Positions 62,946 to 64,000 of a stretch of DNA of 64,000 nucleotides are shown here, one piece after another. The DNA is from Haloglomus halophilum (GTDB taxonomy: Archaea; Halobacteriota; Halobacteria; Halobacteriales; Haloarculaceae). Where the stretch lies: assembly GCF_024298885.1 (NCBI RefSeq), contig NZ_CP101166.1, positions 2,541,149 through 2,605,148 of the forward strand, read 5' to 3'. The notes beneath the pieces are model-generated. The model saw only the letters and a program-made list of their open reading frames with translations. It was not told where the DNA came from and did no database searches. Numbering within the stretch: the first letter of the stretch is position 1; the number at the start of each line of letters is the position of its first letter. Position numbers and translations under genes: made by a program.

Positions 62946-64000
62946 ATGGCCCATCCCATCGTCGCCACCACCATGTTCGACCAGCACGCCGATTCCGACC
63001 CGCTCGTCCGGGCGCTGGCGGGGCGGGCGTTCGCCGACCCGTTCCCGTGGCGGTTCCTCACACGCGTCGCCGAGATTCCGGACCGACTCGGCGGCTCGGC
63101 CGGGGAGCGCCGTGCGGCCGACCTCGCCCGCGAGGCGCTCCCCGGCGAGCCCACGCTCCAGTCGTTCCCCATCGAGCGCTGGGCGCGGGGCCGGACCGAC
63201 CTGACTGTGGCCGTCGACCGTCCGGATGGCACCGTCGAGCGCTCGTTCGAAGCCGTCGCGCTCCCGTACTCGCCCGCCGGGACGGTCGAGGCCCCGCTCG
63301 TCGACGTGGGGTACGGGACGGAGGCCGAGATCGCGGACGCGCCCCTCGACGGGGCCATCGCGGTCGCACGCACGGACAGCCCCGACGACGGCCGGTTCGT
63401 CCACCGGATGGAGACGTACGGCCACGCCGTCGACGCGGGAGCCGTCGCGTTCCTGTTCGTCAACCACGTCCCCGGGCAGTTGCCGCCGACCGGGTCGCTC
63501 CGGTTCGGGGGGTCGGGCGCGGTTCCGGGCGTCGGCGTCTCCTGGGAGACGGGCGCCTGGCTGACGGACTACGCGGACGGCGACGGTGACTCGCCGTCGG
63601 CCACCGCCCGGCTTGCCGTCGAGGCCACCACCGAGCGGGCCGAGAGCCGCAACGTCGTGGCGCACCTCGGCCCCGACACCGACGAGCGCGTGGTCATGGT
63701 CGCCCATCTCGACGCACACGACATCGCGGAGGGGGCACTCGACAACGGCGCCGGACTCACCGTGGCCGTGACGGCCGCGCGCCTGCTCGCGGCGGTCGCC
63801 GACGACCCGGACGCTCCCGATCCCGGTCTCGAACGGGGAGTCACCGTCGCGGCGGTCGGGTGCGAGGAGACGGGCCTGCTCGGGAGCGAGGCGCTGGCAG
63901 ACCGACTCGACGTCGAGCACGTCCACGCGGTCTGCAACGTCGACGGGGCCGGGCGCGCCCGCGACCTGCGGGCGTTCACGCACGGGTCCGGAGCGGTCGA
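62946..64000 (+). CDS. M28-family peptidase, 3' end outside window
   Basis: Zinc aminopeptidase-like enzyme, incomplete. The open frame starts MAHPIVATTMFDQHADSDPL (an internal ATG at 62973, MFDQHADS, is an alternative) and continues to the right edge. A PA-like insert spans about residues 95-195, followed by the catalytic region HLDAHDIAEGALDNGAG (HxD and second Asp ligands) and AVGCEETGLLGSEAL (EE pair). The last part with the remaining ligand lies outside. No signal peptide is evident. Substrate unknown. Confidence 0.87.
   Translation, partial: MAHPIVATTMFDQHADSDPLVRALAGRAFADPFPWRFLTRVAEIPDRLGGSAGERRAADLAREALPGEPTLQSFPIERWARGRTDLTVAVDRPDGTVERSFEAVALPYSPAGTVEAPLVDVGYGTEAEIADAPLDGAIAVARTDSPDDGRFVHRMETYGHAVDAGAVAFLFVNHVPGQLPPTGSLRFGGSGAVPGVGVSWETGAWLTDYADGDGDSPSATARLAVEATTERAESRNVVAHLGPDTDERVVMVAHLDAHDIAEGALDNGAGLTVAVTAARLLAAVADDPDAPDPGLERGVTVAAVGCEETGLLGSEALADRLDVEHVHAVCNVDGAGRARDLRAFTHGSGAV

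Overview
The window is a chromosomal stretch of an extremely halophilic archaeon (class Halobacteria). The evidence is the very high GC content, the acidic (Asp/Glu-rich, Lys-poor) proteome, Tat-type lipoprotein signals on several secreted proteins, and a set of archaeal core genes: the primase large subunit priL, ABCE1/Rli1, Sec61-beta, a thermosome subunit, archaeal GAPDH, a fused FolC-FolP and a haloarchaeal-type isocitrate lyase. Genus cannot be fixed from the sequence. Nearly all long reading frames opposite the real genes are high-GC shadows.

Layout. 1-3.6 kb: two tandem short-chain dehydrogenases (the first runs off the left edge), a siroheme-decarboxylase-like double-Lrp protein of the alternative heme pathway, and a 52-residue protein. 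3.7-11.2 kb: a complete oligopeptide/dipeptide-type ABC uptake operon (binding lipoprotein, two permeases, two ATPases) whose genes overlap by 1-4 bases after the binding-protein gene. 11.3-14.5 kb: two tandem SIMPL-domain lipoproteins and a DUF389 membrane protein. 14.6-17.1 kb: hisG and a TatC with a long acidic N-terminal region. 17.1-24 kb: a nuoCD gene standing alone, two histidine phosphatases flanking a double-DUF4399 lipoprotein, a zinc-ribbon protein, a VOC protein, a rubrerythrin-like protein and a membrane protein.

24-31.7 kb: a 571-residue lipoprotein of lower GC, htpX-pspAB, a further lipoprotein, priL (with a 37-bp tandem duplication over its stop), two small membrane proteins and a SWIM zinc-finger protein. 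31.7-38 kb: an HtrA-type lipoprotein protease overlapping a zinc-ribbon gene, larE, a degenerate ATPase-like protein coupled to an MscS channel, a RecA-like protein, a thioredoxin, Sec61-beta and a winged-helix regulator. 38-46 kb: an EMC6-like protein coupled to ABCE1, a cytoplasmic-looking eight-blade PQQ propeller with a zinc ribbon, GAPDH, Hsp20, a RimK-like ATP-grasp enzyme, two small membrane proteins and a CaCA-type exchanger.

46-64 kb: folCP, a small membrane protein, a structured intergenic segment, the thermosome gene with a clear TATA box, a tRNA-Ser(GGA), a RidA operon, a 551-bp gene-free segment with a long imperfect inverted repeat, a second M48 protease, a GTPBP1-like GTPase, a secreted thermonuclease with a lamin-tail domain, hisS, two glycosyltransferases, isocitrate lyase, and an M28 peptidase cut by the right edge.

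Functionally the window mixes housekeeping (translation, replication, folate, histidine, heme) with envelope functions: TatC sits among several Tat-lipoprotein substrates, and two M48 proteases, PspAB, HtrA, Hsp20 and the thermosome give a strong protein-quality-control theme. No phage, transposon, CRISPR array or toxin-antitoxin locus was seen. I did not find a clearly new multigene system. The best leads are the structured RNA-like region after the thermosome gene, the long inverted repeat, the DppF-like ATPase with two insertions, the isolated nuoCD and the ATPase-like/MscS pair.
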